A stretch of DNA of 64,000 bases from Symbioplanes lichenis (GTDB taxonomy: Bacteria; Actinomycetota; Actinomycetes; Mycobacteriales; Micromonosporaceae): NCBI RefSeq assembly GCF_030709675.1, contig NZ_JAUZQD010000015.1:202878-266877 (forward strand), in the 5' to 3' direction. The translations under genes were made by a program, and so were the position numbers. Shown in pieces: positions 16,767 through 28,205 of the stretch; positions within the stretch are counted from its first letter, which is position 1; each line of letters begins with the position of its first letter. A model generated the notes under the pieces. It was not told the DNA's origin and ran no database searches. It worked only from the letters and a program-made list of their open reading frames with translations.

Positions 16767-19586
16767 TTACAGGCCCTCGGCCACCGCTGCCGCGATCTTG
16801 AGCCAGCTGTCGCGGGTGCCGTTGGAGAGGTGCCCGTAACGCAGCGGCTCGCCGGAGTCGATCAGCTTCTCGTAGGGCGCCAGCAGCACCGCCCGCGTCC
16901 GCGCCGCGAAGTGCCGCTGGATCGCCGGCAGGTCGATGTCCTTGCGGGTCGGCGGCATCGTGACCACGCTGATCGCCTGCCGCACCAGCCGCTGCCGGCC
17001 GCTCTGCTCCAGGTGGTCGAGCATCCGCGCCGCGGTCTCGGCCGAGTCGTTACGAGCCGACATCGTGATCACCAGCTGATCGGTCGCATCCATCGCGGCC
17101 TGCCAGTTCTGGGCGCGCACGTTGTTGCCGGTGTCCACGAAGATCAACTTGTAGAACCGGCTGACGATCTCCCGGATCTCCGCGAAGGCCCCGGCGGTCA
17201 GCATCTCGCCCGCCGTCGCCGACTCGTCCGACGCCAGCACGTCGAACATGCCCTCGCCCTGCGCCCGCACGTACTGCGACAGGTCACCGACCCGCCCGTG
17301 CGACCCGCGGAAGAGATGCAGGTCCCGCATCATGTCCCGCACGGTCCGCGCGTGGAAGTCCTGCTGCGCCCGCATGCCGAGCGTGCCCTGCGTCTCGTTG
17401 TTGTCCCAGGCCAGCACGTAGCCGCCGCGCTTCTGCCCGAACGTCATCGCGAGCAGCAGCACCGCCACGGTCTTCCCGGCCCCGCCCTTCGGGTTGACCA
17501 CGGTCACCTGCCGCAGCCCGCCGAAGTTCCGCCGCACCATCTCGACGTCCCGCTTGTACTCCTGCTCCCGCTTGCCGGGCGCCATGCGCACCAGGCCGCC
17601 GGTCCCCTTCCGCAGCAGCGCCCGGGGCCCCATCGTCGCCGTCGGCTCGGCCGGCTTGGCCAGCCGCCGCCGCGCGAACTCCTCCGCGGTCGGAGTGCCG
17701 TCCGAAACCCACGGCAGCTGCTGGTAGGGGTCGGCCTCCGGGTCAACCTGCGGAAGCTGCTGAGCCCCGGCCGCGGCCGCCCGCGGGTCCACAGCGTTCG
17801 GGTCCATGACCGGCGGGTACGGCCCGGGGATCGGCTGCCCGGCCTGCCACTGCTGCCGCGGCTGGCCGTAGGCGTCCACCGGATAGGCCGCCTGACCGCC
17901 CTGGTCCGGCTGCCCGGGGTAGCCCACCTGTCCGCTCTGGTCCGGCTGGCCCGGGTAGCCGGGCTGTGCGGGGTATCCGGGCTGGCCCCAGGGCTGCCCC
18001 GGCTGCGGCTGACCGTACGGCTGTCCCGGCTGAGCGTGGCCCGGCTGCGGCTGTCCCGGCTGAGCGTGACCCGGCTGCGGCTGCCCCGGTTGGGCGTGGC
18101 CCGGCTGCGGCTGTCCCGGTCGGGCGTGGCCCGGCTGCGGTTGCGCCTGCGCCTGGGCGGGAGTCGCTGGGCCGGGCTGCGCTGCCGAGGGCGGCGGTGT
18201 CGGAGACTGCGAGGCCGGAGCCTGCGCCCCGGGCGGAACCGTCGCGGACCCGTGGGGCGTGGTGCCCCCGGGCGCGCCGGCGCCATACGGACCGGGCGCC
18301 GCCGGAACATTCGGCCCGGGCCCCTGCTGCGTGGAACCCGGCTTCCCCGGCGCAGCCGGAGTGGCTTGCCCCGCCGCTGGCTTCCCCGGTGCTCCCGGAG
18401 TGGCTTGTCCCGCAGCGGGCTTCGCCGGTGTCCCCGGCGTGGCTTGCCCCGGCGCGGCTTGTCCGGCTGCGGGCTTCGCCGGTGCTCCTGGAGTGGCCTG
18501 ACCGGTCGAGGGACGCTGCGGCGGCTGGGACCAGGGCGAATCCGCGCCCGGTGCCCCCAGCGACACCGATCCGCCGGCCGGCCTGAGCGCCACAGAACCG
18601 CTGGCAGGCGCCTTCCCGGTCGCATCACTCTGGGCGTCGTTCGCCGCCGCAGGTGCCCCGGAAGCAGGAGCCGCAGAGATCGGAGCCGCGGAAGTGCCGG
18701 CCGGCACCCCGGAAGCCGGAGTCGCGGAGCTTCCCGCAGGCGCCGCCGAAGCCGGAGCCGCAGCACTCGACGCCGGCTGCGAGCCGGTCGTCGGCTGGGC
18801 GCCCGTGCTCGTGGCCGGCCGCGCGGCCGCGCCCGTGGTCGGCTGGGCGCCCGTGCCCGTGGCCGGCCGCGCGGCCGCGCCCGTGGTCGGCTGGGCGCCC
18901 GCGCCCGTGGTCGGCTGGGTGGGGGCACCCGAGGTCGGCCGGCCCGGCGCCCCGGAAGTCGGCTGGGGCGCGCGCCCGTTGGTCCCGCTCACGCTGGGGC
19001 CGGAAGGCGTGCCCGGACCCCGGAACAGGCTGGCGGGCGGCGTCGGGTGGCTCTCCGGCAGCGGGGCCGGGCTGACCTGGCCGGAAGGCGAGGCGCCGCC
19101 CTGCGACCAGGGCCGGCCGGTGCCGTCGGGAGCCGGTGGCACATTGTGTCCCGGAACGCCGGCGCCAGAAACGCCGCTGCTTCCGTAGGTGCCACTCCCC
19201 GGGCCGCTTCCATAAGCGGTGCCGGCCGGGCCGGACGTCGGGATCGGGCCACCCGCCGGACCGGGCGTCGGGATCGGGCCGTTGCCGTGCACCGCCGGCC
19301 CGCCACCGTTGCCGTTACCAGCGGGGCCACCGTTGGGGAAGTTGCCATAGGGAGAGGACGGGCCGGGCTGCTGCGACCCGCGCTCACCCGGGCGGTAAAC
19401 GCCGCCGGCGGGTGCGGGCTGGGCCGGGGGCGGGTACGCCGGGGCGGGGGTGTGCGGCGCCGGCCGGCCCCCGGGTGCCGGCGTGTTGTCCAGCTCCTCC
19501 GGCGGCCAGAAGGGCTCGACGTCCCGGTCGGGTGTCGTGCCGTTCGTGCCCGGGACGTAGACGCGGTCGGCGTGCTCGTCCTCCAC
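16767..19586 (-). CDS. MinD/ParA-like ATPase with a ~650-residue disordered N-terminus
   Basis: 939 residues. The first ~650 are low-complexity: Pro/Gly/Ala/Thr-rich, with tandem AQPTTGA and QPQPGHAQPG repeats. A short conserved linker (EEFARRRLAKPAEP) leads to a MinD/ParA-type ATPase with the deviant Walker A VVNPKGGAGKT near residue 699, LAWDNNETQGTLG, and FVDTGNNVRAQNW as the switch region. The organisation resembles EspI-like or SCO5717-like ATPases linked to type VII secretion or hyphal polarity, but no secretion genes adjoin it. GTG 19586 follows GGGAGG eight bases upstream. Its cargo is unknown. Confidence 0.8.
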   Translation of the reverse strand: MEDEHADRVYVPGTNGTTPDRDVEPFWPPEELDNTPAPGGRPAPHTPAPAYPPPAQPAPAGGVYRPGERGSQQPGPSSPYGNFPNGGPAGNGNGGGPAVHGNGPIPTPGPAGGPIPTSGPAGTAYGSGPGSGTYGSSGVSGAGVPGHNVPPAPDGTGRPWSQGGASPSGQVSPAPLPESHPTPPASLFRGPGTPSGPSVSGTNGRAPQPTSGAPGRPTSGAPTQPTTGAGAQPTTGAAARPATGTGAQPTTGAAARPATSTGAQPTTGSQPASSAAAPASAAPAGSSATPASGVPAGTSAAPISAAPASGAPAAANDAQSDATGKAPASGSVALRPAGGSVSLGAPGADSPWSQPPQRPSTGQATPGAPAKPAAGQAAPGQATPGTPAKPAAGQATPGAPGKPAAGQATPAAPGKPGSTQQGPGPNVPAAPGPYGAGAPGGTTPHGSATVPPGAQAPASQSPTPPPSAAQPGPATPAQAQAQPQPGHARPGQPQPGHAQPGQPQPGHAQPGQPQPGHAQPGQPYGQPQPGQPWGQPGYPAQPGYPGQPDQSGQVGYPGQPDQGGQAAYPVDAYGQPRQQWQAGQPIPGPYPPVMDPNAVDPRAAAAGAQQLPQVDPEADPYQQLPWVSDGTPTAEEFARRRLAKPAEPTATMGPRALLRKGTGGLVRMAPGKREQEYKRDVEMVRRNFGGLRQVTVVNPKGGAGKTVAVLLLAMTFGQKRGGYVLAWDNNETQGTLGMRAQQDFHARTVRDMMRDLHLFRGSHGRVGDLSQYVRAQGEGMFDVLASDESATAGEMLTAGAFAEIREIVSRFYKLIFVDTGNNVRAQNWQAAMDATDQLVITMSARNDSAETAARMLDHLEQSGRQRLVRQAISVVTMPPTRKDIDLPAIQRHFAARTRAVLLAPYEKLIDSGEPLRYGHLSNGTRDSWLKIAAAVAEGL

Positions 19587-19651
19587 GGATGGATCCTCCC
19601 CGTCAAGCTCAGTCGTACCTGCGTGCTATCTCTTCAGACTCGCACAAACGG

Positions 19652-20788
19652 TCATGCCTCGTACACTGCCCAGGCCCCGGGCTCGGTCCACCACGAGCGC
19701 TTGCGGGCCATGGTGCCCGCGACGCCGTCGTCGAGGAACTGCAGCTCGCCGTCGCGGGGGAGCACCGAGACGGCTCGGCCCCGGGCGCGGCGCACCTCGA
19801 CGCGTACCGTCGGCTTCTTGAAGCGCTGCTTGACCACTTTCGGCACCGCGACCGCGACCTCGACCCGGCCGTCGGTGGGGTCGCCGTCGGCGAGCAGGCG
19901 CAGCCCGTCGAACTCCGCGTAAGCCCCGGCGTTACCGATCGCACACGCGACGATGCCGTCTGTGCCGTCGGAGAGGACCGCGTCGTCGACCTCGATCCGG
20001 CCGCGCCACGGCACCGCGCGGCCGGCGTCGTCGACTCCGCCGACCAGGGCGCCGTCCACAGTGACCGATCCGCCGTCGTTGCGCAGCAGGTCGAGCCGCC
20101 GCACGCTGCCCTTCAGAACCGCGGCGGCCACCGCGGCGGGCTCGCGAGGCAGGCCCAGCTGCGCGGCAAGGTCTCCCTTGTTGCCCGGATCGAGCGGCAG
20201 GATGCCGATCGGCGGCAGGTCCGGCACCGTGCGGTTGTCGGCCAGGTCGGCGGGACGCTTGCTCGGCGGCGGCGCATAGCGCCGGACGAGTCGCCGCATC
20301 ACGGCCCGGAGCTGCCCGTCTGTCGCGGTGGCGACCACGAGGCGCACCTTGCTGTCCGCGTCGGGCCAGGACAATCCGTCGGTACGCGGCGCAGCGTCGA
20401 GCCGCGCGATCACCGCGTCGATCTCGGCGTCCGACCCGGCGACCACGGTCTCGACCCGCGCCCCGGCCTCGGTGAGCGCCTCGGCGCACTTGAGCACAGG
20501 CACCCGCGGCGCGGCGCACGATCCACAGCCACCCTCGCCGTGATCGTGCCCACACCCGCTCGCGCTTCCCATGCCGTCCACACGGCCCGCACCGCCCGAA
20601 CCGTTCACCGAACCCGCAACGCCGCCCGAATTGTCCGCCGCGTTACCGCCCGAGCCGCCCGAGTGGCCGGTCGCAGCGCCCGCCGGGGCGCCCGAATTGT
20701 CCGTGACGCCGCACGCGCCGCAAGCACCCCCGCAGCCGCCGGCGTCCGAGCCGTTCTCCGCGAGGCTCAGCAGGATGACGTCGTACAT
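19652..20788 (-). CDS. Divergent diacylglycerol-kinase-like protein with a Cys/His/Gly-rich insert
   Basis: 378 residues. Residues ~12-95 are Gly/Ser/Asn-rich with clustered Cys and His (CGGACGAC, GCGHDHGEGGCGSC). The rest resembles the diacylglycerol/sphingosine kinase catalytic fold: GILPLDPGNKGDLAAQLGLP lies where GILPLGTGNDFARxLGxP is expected, followed by GNAGAYAEFDG and the beta-rich C-terminal domain. The usual GGDGT catalytic loop is replaced by ATDGQ, so kinase activity is doubtful. It lies just downstream of purA on the same strand. Lipid binding is an inference only. Confidence 0.65.
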   Translation of the reverse strand: MYDVILLSLAENGSDAGGCGGACGACGVTDNSGAPAGAATGHSGGSGGNAADNSGGVAGSVNGSGGAGRVDGMGSASGCGHDHGEGGCGSCAAPRVPVLKCAEALTEAGARVETVVAGSDAEIDAVIARLDAAPRTDGLSWPDADSKVRLVVATATDGQLRAVMRRLVRRYAPPPSKRPADLADNRTVPDLPPIGILPLDPGNKGDLAAQLGLPREPAAVAAAVLKGSVRRLDLLRNDGGSVTVDGALVGGVDDAGRAVPWRGRIEVDDAVLSDGTDGIVACAIGNAGAYAEFDGLRLLADGDPTDGRVEVAVAVPKVVKQRFKKPTVRVEVRRARGRAVSVLPRDGELQFLDDGVAGTMARKRSWWTEPGAWAVYEA

Positions 20789-20789
20789 G

Positions 20790-22082
<1,293 letters not shown>

Positions 22083-22174
22083 TTTGACTGACGCCTTCCG
22101 TTGACACACGGCGTACGCGGAGAGGTCCGGGTACTGCCGAAGTTTACGCGACTCCGCAGCTCAACGCCGGACGG

Positions 22175-22263
22175 TTGTCCACAGGTCGGACCCGTTATCC
22201 ACAGGGTCGCCGAGTTATCCACAGGCTGTGATCACGTGATTGCGCCGGGTGCAATGTGGACAA
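22175..22263. promoter_or_regulatory. Cluster of four DnaA-box-like sites between purA and purD
   Basis: TTGTCCACA at 22175-22183, TTATCCACA at 22195-22203 and 22215-22223, and the reverse TGTGGACAA at 22255-22263. All match the 9-bp DnaA box (TTRTCCACA) with no mismatch. Starts are 20, 20 and 40 bp apart, so all lie on one helical face. A perfect palindrome, ATCACGTGAT, occupies 22231-22240. No dnaA or dnaN gene is nearby, so this is not the usual oriC context. It covers the promoter region of purA and purD. Confidence 0.75.
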
Positions 22264-22300
22264 GTTCGGTCGTTCCAGCGGCGGCCCGTAGGATCGCCGG

Positions 22301-23541
<1,241 letters not shown>

Positions 23542-23542
<1 letters not shown>

Positions 23543-23646
23543 CCGGCTGCCGTGAGGCCATCGCATTCCACCTCGCGGGGCTGCGGGAGTCCGGCGCGGT
23601 GGTTCCGGCTCCGACGGCGGAAGCGGTGGAGCTCGTCGCGGCCTGA
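23542..23646 (+). pseudogene. Remnant of a HicB-type antitoxin gene (C-terminus only)
   Basis: Directly after the purD stop codon, another frame encodes about 33 residues (CREAIAFHLAGLRESGAVVP, then a short tail and stop). They resemble the C-terminal part of HicB antitoxins, whose typical form is xREAIxLHLEGLREDGxPVPxP. No N-terminal HicB part or HicA toxin is present, because purD occupies the upstream sequence. I read it as a decayed fragment; a chance resemblance over this length is possible. Confidence 0.45.
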
Positions 23647-23654
23647 CACGCGAA

Positions 23655-23685
23655 CCGGCCCGGATCCGCGAGGGGTCCGGGCCGG
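23655..23685. terminator. Terminator hairpin between purD and the SCP2-like gene
   Basis: CCGGCCCGGA (23655-23664) and TCCGGGCCGG (23676-23685) form a 10-bp stem with an 11-nt loop. It lies between two convergent genes and probably serves both strands. Confidence 0.65.
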
Positions 23686-23705
23686 CGGCGTCAAGAAAAC
23701 GCGGG

Positions 23706-24158
23706 TCAGCCCTTCGGGATGTCGAAGAGCTTGGCGACCGAGGCGGCCAGCCCCAGGTCGCCCTTCGCCTTGATCTTGCCGGTCATGAACATCATCATCG
23801 GGTTGCCGTCGCCCGAGACGACCTTGAGGAAGGTCAGCGGGTCCATGGTCATGGCCAGCTTGGGCTCGCGGGCCGGCTGGTTGGTGACGGTGCAGGCGCC
23901 GTTCTCGATGACGGTCTCGTAGGTGTCGGTGGTGCCGCCCGGGCCGCCCGTGATGTTCCAGTGGATGACGGCCTGGGTCGCGCCGGCGCGGTCGGCGCGG
24001 AAGAGCGTGGGCATCCGGCTGAAGACCTCGTCGAGGATCTTGCCGCGGCCCTCGGCGCCCATGATCTCGGTGATCTTCGAGTCCGGCGTCGACTTCACCA
24101 GCTGGGTGAACTCCTTCGGGCCGATCTGGGCGAGCGTCTCGGGGCTGAAATCAGTCAT
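23706..24158 (-). CDS. SCP2 sterol-binding-domain protein
   Basis: 150 residues with the SCP2-type pattern: AVIHWNITGGPGG, YETVIENGACTVT, the AMTMDPLTFLKVVSGDGNPMMMFMTGKIKAKGD stretch and LAASVAKLFDIPKG. SCP2-fold proteins bind lipids or sterol-like molecules in a hydrophobic tunnel; the bacterial ligand is unknown. ATG 24158 follows a GGAAGG ribosome-binding site. Monocistronic, divergent from an ArsR-type gene 118 bp away. Confidence 0.85.
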   Translation of the reverse strand: MTDFSPETLAQIGPKEFTQLVKSTPDSKITEIMGAEGRGKILDEVFSRMPTLFRADRAGATQAVIHWNITGGPGGTTDTYETVIENGACTVTNQPAREPKLAMTMDPLTFLKVVSGDGNPMMMFMTGKIKAKGDLGLAASVAKLFDIPKG

Positions 24159-24276
24159 CGGTGACCTTCCGGGTTGAGCGCCAGTCCTACTCACGAGTAA
24201 CCCTAGCGACCGCCACTGGGAACCGCAGTCTCTCAACCCCCCAACGACCGTTGGACAGTGAGGTAGACTCCCCAAC

Positions 24277-24825
24277 ATGTCTTTGGGAGACGAGGACGCC
24301 AAGCGGCAGGCGGCGCTGCGGGCGATGGCCCATCCCGTACGCCTCCAGATCCTGTCCCTGCTCACCGGCAGCTCGATGACCGCCGCCGAGGTGGCGCGCG
24401 AGCTCGGACTCACGCACGCCAACGCCAGCTATCACCTGCGGAACCTGCTGCACGGAGGCCTGATCGTCCCCGACGGCGAGGAGCGGATCCGGGGCGGCGT
24501 GGCAAAGCGCTACCGCTACCAGGGCGAGCGGGACCGCGGCACGGACAAGCCCCGGCCACTGGATGCCGCGGGTGCCGAGGCCCAGCGCGCGCTGCTGATC
24601 GCGTTCGCCAACGAGCTGATCCGGCGGACGTCCGAGGCGGATCTGACTGTCGGCAGCACGGTGACCGATGCGGAGCTGTGGGTCACTCCGGAGGCGTACC
24701 AGGACGTGCGCGACAAGATCACCGAGGCCAGCCGGGCCTTGCACGCGGCGGCACAGGCCCCGCGGACACCGGGGGCCATCCGCACGAGCACCACGATCGC
24801 CATGTTCCGGATGGAGGACAAGTGA
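24277..24825 (+). CDS. ArsR-type winged-helix transcriptional regulator
   Basis: 182 residues with an N-terminal winged helix: ALRAMAHPVRLQILSLL, a recognition helix around LTHANASYHLRNLLHGG, and a GGVAKRYRY wing. The C-terminal part (~100-182) is helical and may sense a ligand. No metal-binding Cys motif is seen. It overlaps the following MFS transporter gene by four bases (GTGA), the usual arrangement for a repressor and the exporter it controls. Confidence 0.88.
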   Translation: MSLGDEDAKRQAALRAMAHPVRLQILSLLTGSSMTAAEVARELGLTHANASYHLRNLLHGGLIVPDGEERIRGGVAKRYRYQGERDRGTDKPRPLDAAGAEAQRALLIAFANELIRRTSEADLTVGSTVTDAELWVTPEAYQDVRDKITEASRALHAAAQAPRTPGAIRTSTTIAMFRMEDK

Positions 24826-26054
24826 GCGTGCTGGCGCCTCTGCGGCATGCGCCCTACCGCTTCCTGCTCGCCGGCCGTACGGTCAACGCCCTCGGCAACG
24901 CCGTCGCGCCCGTCGCTCTCGCCTTCGCCGTGCTGGATCTCACGGGTTCGGCGAGCGATCTCGGGCTCGTCGTCGGCGCGCGCGTGCTCGTCAACGTGCT
25001 GTTCCTGCTCTTCGGCGGAACACTCGCCGACCGGCTGCCGCGCTATCTGCTGATGGTCGGGTCCAGCCTCGCGGCGGCGGTCACCCAGGGCGCGGTGGCG
25101 CTCTTAATTCTTTCCGGTACGGCCACCATCCCGCTGCTGCTGGCGCTGGGTGCCGTGAACGGGATGGTCAGCGCCCTCGCGCTACCGGCCTCGTCGGCGA
25201 TCCTGCCTCAGCTCGTTCCGGCCGAGGTCCGCCAGCAGGCCAACGCCCTCACCCGGTTGTTCTTCAACGGGGCTGCGATTCTCGGCGCACCCCTGGGCGG
25301 GGTCCTCGTGGCAGCGACCGGCGCCGGCTGGGGCATCGCCGTCGACGCCGTGTGCTTCCTGGTGGCGGCGCTGCTCTTCGCCCGTCTGCGCCCGGCCGCC
25401 GTGGCGACCGCGGTCGAGGAGCGGACCAGCATCGTCACCGAGTTGCGGGAGGGCTGGACGGAGTTCCGGTCCCGTACCTGGCTGTGGGTGGTTGTCCTCG
25501 CCTTCATGGTGATCAACGCGTGCCTGAGTGGCGGGATCAATGTCCTCGGCCCGGTGGTTGCGGACGACACGATCGGACGCCGGCTGTGGGGCGTGGTGCT
25601 CGGCGCGGAAACGCTGGGCATGGCGCTCGGGGCGATCGTCGCCATGCGGCTGCGGGTCCGGCGACTGTTGTTCTTCGGAGCGGTCAGCACGGCGTTCATC
25701 GCCCTGCCGCTGCTGACCCTGGGAGTGGTGCCGCACATCGTGCCGCTGCTGGTCGCCATGTTCGTCGCGGGGCTCATGATCGAGCAGTTCAGCGTCGCGT
25801 GGGAGACGACGATGCAGGAACATGTGCCGGCCGGGAAACTCGCGCGCGTCTACTCGTACGACATGGTGGGGTCCTTTCTCGCGATCCCGCTCGGGCAGGT
25901 CGTGGCGGGACCCGTGGCGGAGGCCGTGGGTGTGGAGGCGACGCTGGTCGGGGCGGCGGTGCTCGTGGGGCTCGCGGTGCTCGGCATGGTGACCAGCCGC
26001 GATGTGCGTACCCTCCGGCACGAGATCGTGCCCGTGAAAGAATTGACGGCGTGA
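24822..26054 (+). CDS. MFS transporter (drug-efflux-like)
   Basis: About 410 residues with 10-12 hydrophobic segments. The MFS loop motif appears as FGGTLADRLPR between helices 2 and 3. The overall form resembles the MFS_3/enterobactin-exporter-like group, with VAWETTMQEHVPAGKLARVYSYD in the C-terminal half. It probably exports a small hydrophobic or toxic compound under control of the overlapping ArsR-type gene. GTG 24822 has GGAGG five bases upstream. It overlaps purB by four bases (GTGA), so purB may be co-transcribed. Confidence 0.85.
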   Translation: MSVLAPLRHAPYRFLLAGRTVNALGNAVAPVALAFAVLDLTGSASDLGLVVGARVLVNVLFLLFGGTLADRLPRYLLMVGSSLAAAVTQGAVALLILSGTATIPLLLALGAVNGMVSALALPASSAILPQLVPAEVRQQANALTRLFFNGAAILGAPLGGVLVAATGAGWGIAVDAVCFLVAALLFARLRPAAVATAVEERTSIVTELREGWTEFRSRTWLWVVVLAFMVINACLSGGINVLGPVVADDTIGRRLWGVVLGAETLGMALGAIVAMRLRVRRLLFFGAVSTAFIALPLLTLGVVPHIVPLLVAMFVAGLMIEQFSVAWETTMQEHVPAGKLARVYSYDMVGSFLAIPLGQVVAGPVAEAVGVEATLVGAAVLVGLAVLGMVTSRDVRTLRHEIVPVKELTA

Positions 26055-27472
26055 GCATCCCGAACGTCCTCGCCAGCCGCTATGCCTCCGCCGACCTCGT
26101 GGCCCTCTGGTCGCCGGAGGAGAAGATCCGGATGGAGCGCCGGCTCTGGCTGGCGGTCCTGCGCGCCCAGCGTGACCTCGGCGTCGCGCTGCCCGACGGG
26201 GTCGTCGAGGCCTACGAGCGGGTCGTCGACGACGTCGACCTGGCGAGCATCGCGGAGCGTGAGCGCGTCACCCGGCACGACGTCAAGGCGCGGATCGAGG
26301 AGTTCAGCGCGCTCGCCGGCCACGAGCACATCCACAAGGGAATGACCTCCCGGGACCTCACCGAGAATGTCGAGCAGCTGCAGGTTCGTGCGTCGCTCGA
26401 GCTGATCCGCGGCCGGATCGTCGCCGCCCTCGCCCGGCTGGCCGAGCTGGCCGTGACGCACAGCGATCTCGTCATGACCGGTCGCTCGCACAACGTCGCG
26501 GCGCAGGCCACGACGCTCGGGAAGCGCTTCGCCAGCGCGGCGGAAGAGCTGCTCATCGCGTACGAGCGGCTGTCCGACCTGATCGACCGCTATCCCCTGC
26601 GGGGCATCAAGGGCCCGGTGGGTACGTCCGCCGACCAGCTGGACCTCTTCGACGGCGACGCCGCCAAGGTGGCCGAGCTGGAGCGCAAGGTCGCCGAGCA
26701 CCTGGGCTTCGAGCGGGTGCTGACCAGCGTGGGCCAGGTCTACCCGCGGTCGCTCGACTTCGACGTGGTCTCCGCGCTGGCGCAGGTCGTCGCGGCCCCG
26801 TCGTCGCTGGCCACCACGATCCGGCTGATGGTCGGCCAGGAGCTGGTGACCGAGGGCTTCAAGCCGGGCCAGGTCGGCTCGTCGGCCATGCCCCACAAGA
26901 TGAACACCCGCTCGTCCGAGCGCGTCAACGGTCTCGCGGTGATCGTGCGCGGCTACCTGTCGATGGTCGGTGAGCTGGCCGGCGACCAGTGGAACGAGGG
27001 CGACGTCTCGTGCTCGGTGGTTCGCCGGGTGGCGTTGCCCGACGCGTTCTTCGCGACGGACGGGCTGTTCCAGACGTTCCTGACGGTGCTCGACGAGTTC
27101 GGGGCGTACCCGGCGGTGATCGCCCGGGAGCTCGACCGCTTCCTGCCGTTCCTCACCACCACGAAGATCCTGGTCGCCGCGGCCCGCAAGGGCGTCGGGC
27201 GCGAGGTGGCCCACGAGGCCATCAAGGAGCACGCCGTCGCGGTGGCCCTCGCCATGCGCGAGAAGGGCCTCGCCGAGAACGACCTCTTCGACCGGCTCGC
27301 CGGTGACGAGCGTCTCGGGCTGTCGCGCGCCGAGATCGACACCCTGGTCGCCGACCGTGCCGCCTTCGTCGGTGCGGCTCCGGCGCAGGTGGAGGCGGTT
27401 GTCGCCCGGATCGCTGCCATCGTCGCGGCGGATCCGGCCGCCGCTTCCTACTCGCCGGCCCCCATCCTGTGA
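26051..27472 (+). CDS. purB: Adenylosuccinate lyase
   Basis: 473 residues. It removes fumarate from SAICAR and from adenylosuccinate, acting in both the IMP and AMP branches. The fumarase/aspartase superfamily signature is GSSAMPHKMNTRSSER. Other conserved parts are the TSRDLTENVEQ and GRSHNVAAQATTLGKR segments. GTG 26051 overlaps the MFS gene stop. The overlap with an exporter operon is unusual for a housekeeping gene and suggests an internal promoter. Confidence 0.96.
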   Translation: MSIPNVLASRYASADLVALWSPEEKIRMERRLWLAVLRAQRDLGVALPDGVVEAYERVVDDVDLASIAERERVTRHDVKARIEEFSALAGHEHIHKGMTSRDLTENVEQLQVRASLELIRGRIVAALARLAELAVTHSDLVMTGRSHNVAAQATTLGKRFASAAEELLIAYERLSDLIDRYPLRGIKGPVGTSADQLDLFDGDAAKVAELERKVAEHLGFERVLTSVGQVYPRSLDFDVVSALAQVVAAPSSLATTIRLMVGQELVTEGFKPGQVGSSAMPHKMNTRSSERVNGLAVIVRGYLSMVGELAGDQWNEGDVSCSVVRRVALPDAFFATDGLFQTFLTVLDEFGAYPAVIARELDRFLPFLTTTKILVAAARKGVGREVAHEAIKEHAVAVALAMREKGLAENDLFDRLAGDERLGLSRAEIDTLVADRAAFVGAAPAQVEAVVARIAAIVAADPAAASYSPAPIL

Positions 27473-27510
27473 AAAAGGGCCGGCCCCTGGGGGAATGGGC
27501 CGGCCCCTTC
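27473..27510 (-). terminator. Bidirectional terminator between purB and the protease gene
   Basis: GGGCCGGCCC occurs at 27477-27486 and 27497-27506. The word is self-complementary, so the copies pair into a 10-bp stem with a 10-nt loop. Read on the minus strand it is followed by five Ts, so it mainly ends the protease transcript; it begins four bases after purB and may stop that too. Confidence 0.7.
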
Positions 27511-27521
27511 TCGCCGCGACG

Positions 27522-28205
27522 TCAGACGCCGGCGACGCTCGTGATCCAGCTGCGGTTGTAGGCGACGCTGCCGTAGTACTGCGCGGTCGTGCCATTCGCC
27601 GTGGAGGCGACGCCGACCTGGGCGCCGTTGTAGACCTGCGGGCCGCCGGAGTCGCCGCGCCACGCGTTGCCGTTGATCCGGGTGCTGCCGATCGCGCGGC
27701 CTCCGTAGGCGTCCGTCTGGTTGGTCGAGGTGACCTGGACCGTCGCCGTCTTCAGCACGGTGCTGGCGTCGCAGCCGCTGTAGCAGGTCATGCCCCAGCC
27801 GTAGATCGAGTTGGTCGAGCCGACCGGCGGGTAGGAGCTCGACAGCGGCATGTAGGTCGTCGAGACCGAGCTGCTCAGCCGCATCAGCGCCAGGTCGTTC
27901 TGGGTGACGGTCGACGACACGGTACGGGTCACCCCGCCCGAGGTGCGGTTGACGCTGCCGATCCGGACCGACATCGTGCCGCTGATGCAGTGCCGCGCGG
28001 TGAGCACGTAGTTGGCCGAGATGATCGTGCCGGAGCAGGTGAAGCTGCCGTTGCTGAAGACGGCGGCCGCCCACGGGGCCGACGCGACGGTGGACCCGCC
28101 GATGATCTTCTGAGGGCCGTCGTCCGCGGCGAGTGCGGCGGAGGGTACGGCCAGTGCGCCGGTCAGGGCGGCGGCCAGTGAGGCGACGACGGTGCGGATG
28201 CGCAC
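27522..28205 (-). CDS. Secreted trypsin-like serine protease (S1 family)
   Basis: 227 residues. Signal peptide ~1-26 (ending SAALA-ADDG), a short propeptide, then IIGGSTVASAPW as the activation N-terminus. The catalytic triad is H72 (in TARHC), D104 (in NDLALM) and S186 (in GDSGGP). Paired cysteines near C57/C73 and C141/C145 suggest disulphides. It is probably exported by Sec and activated by propeptide removal. It lies between purB and purSQL on the opposite strand, breaking up the purine genes. Confidence 0.93.
   Translation of the reverse strand: MRIRTVVASLAAALTGALAVPSAALAADDGPQKIIGGSTVASAPWAAAVFSNGSFTCSGTIISANYVLTARHCISGTMSVRIGSVNRTSGGVTRTVSSTVTQNDLALMRLSSSVSTTYMPLSSSYPPVGSTNSIYGWGMTCYSGCDASTVLKTATVQVTSTNQTDAYGGRAIGSTRINGNAWRGDSGGPQVYNGAQVGVASTANGTTAQYYGSVAYNRSWITSVAGV

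Noticed and set aside
22175..22263. Chromosomal origin oriC
   Set aside because: Only four boxes, no dnaA, dnaN, gyrB or rpmH gene nearby, and no A+T-rich unwinding element.
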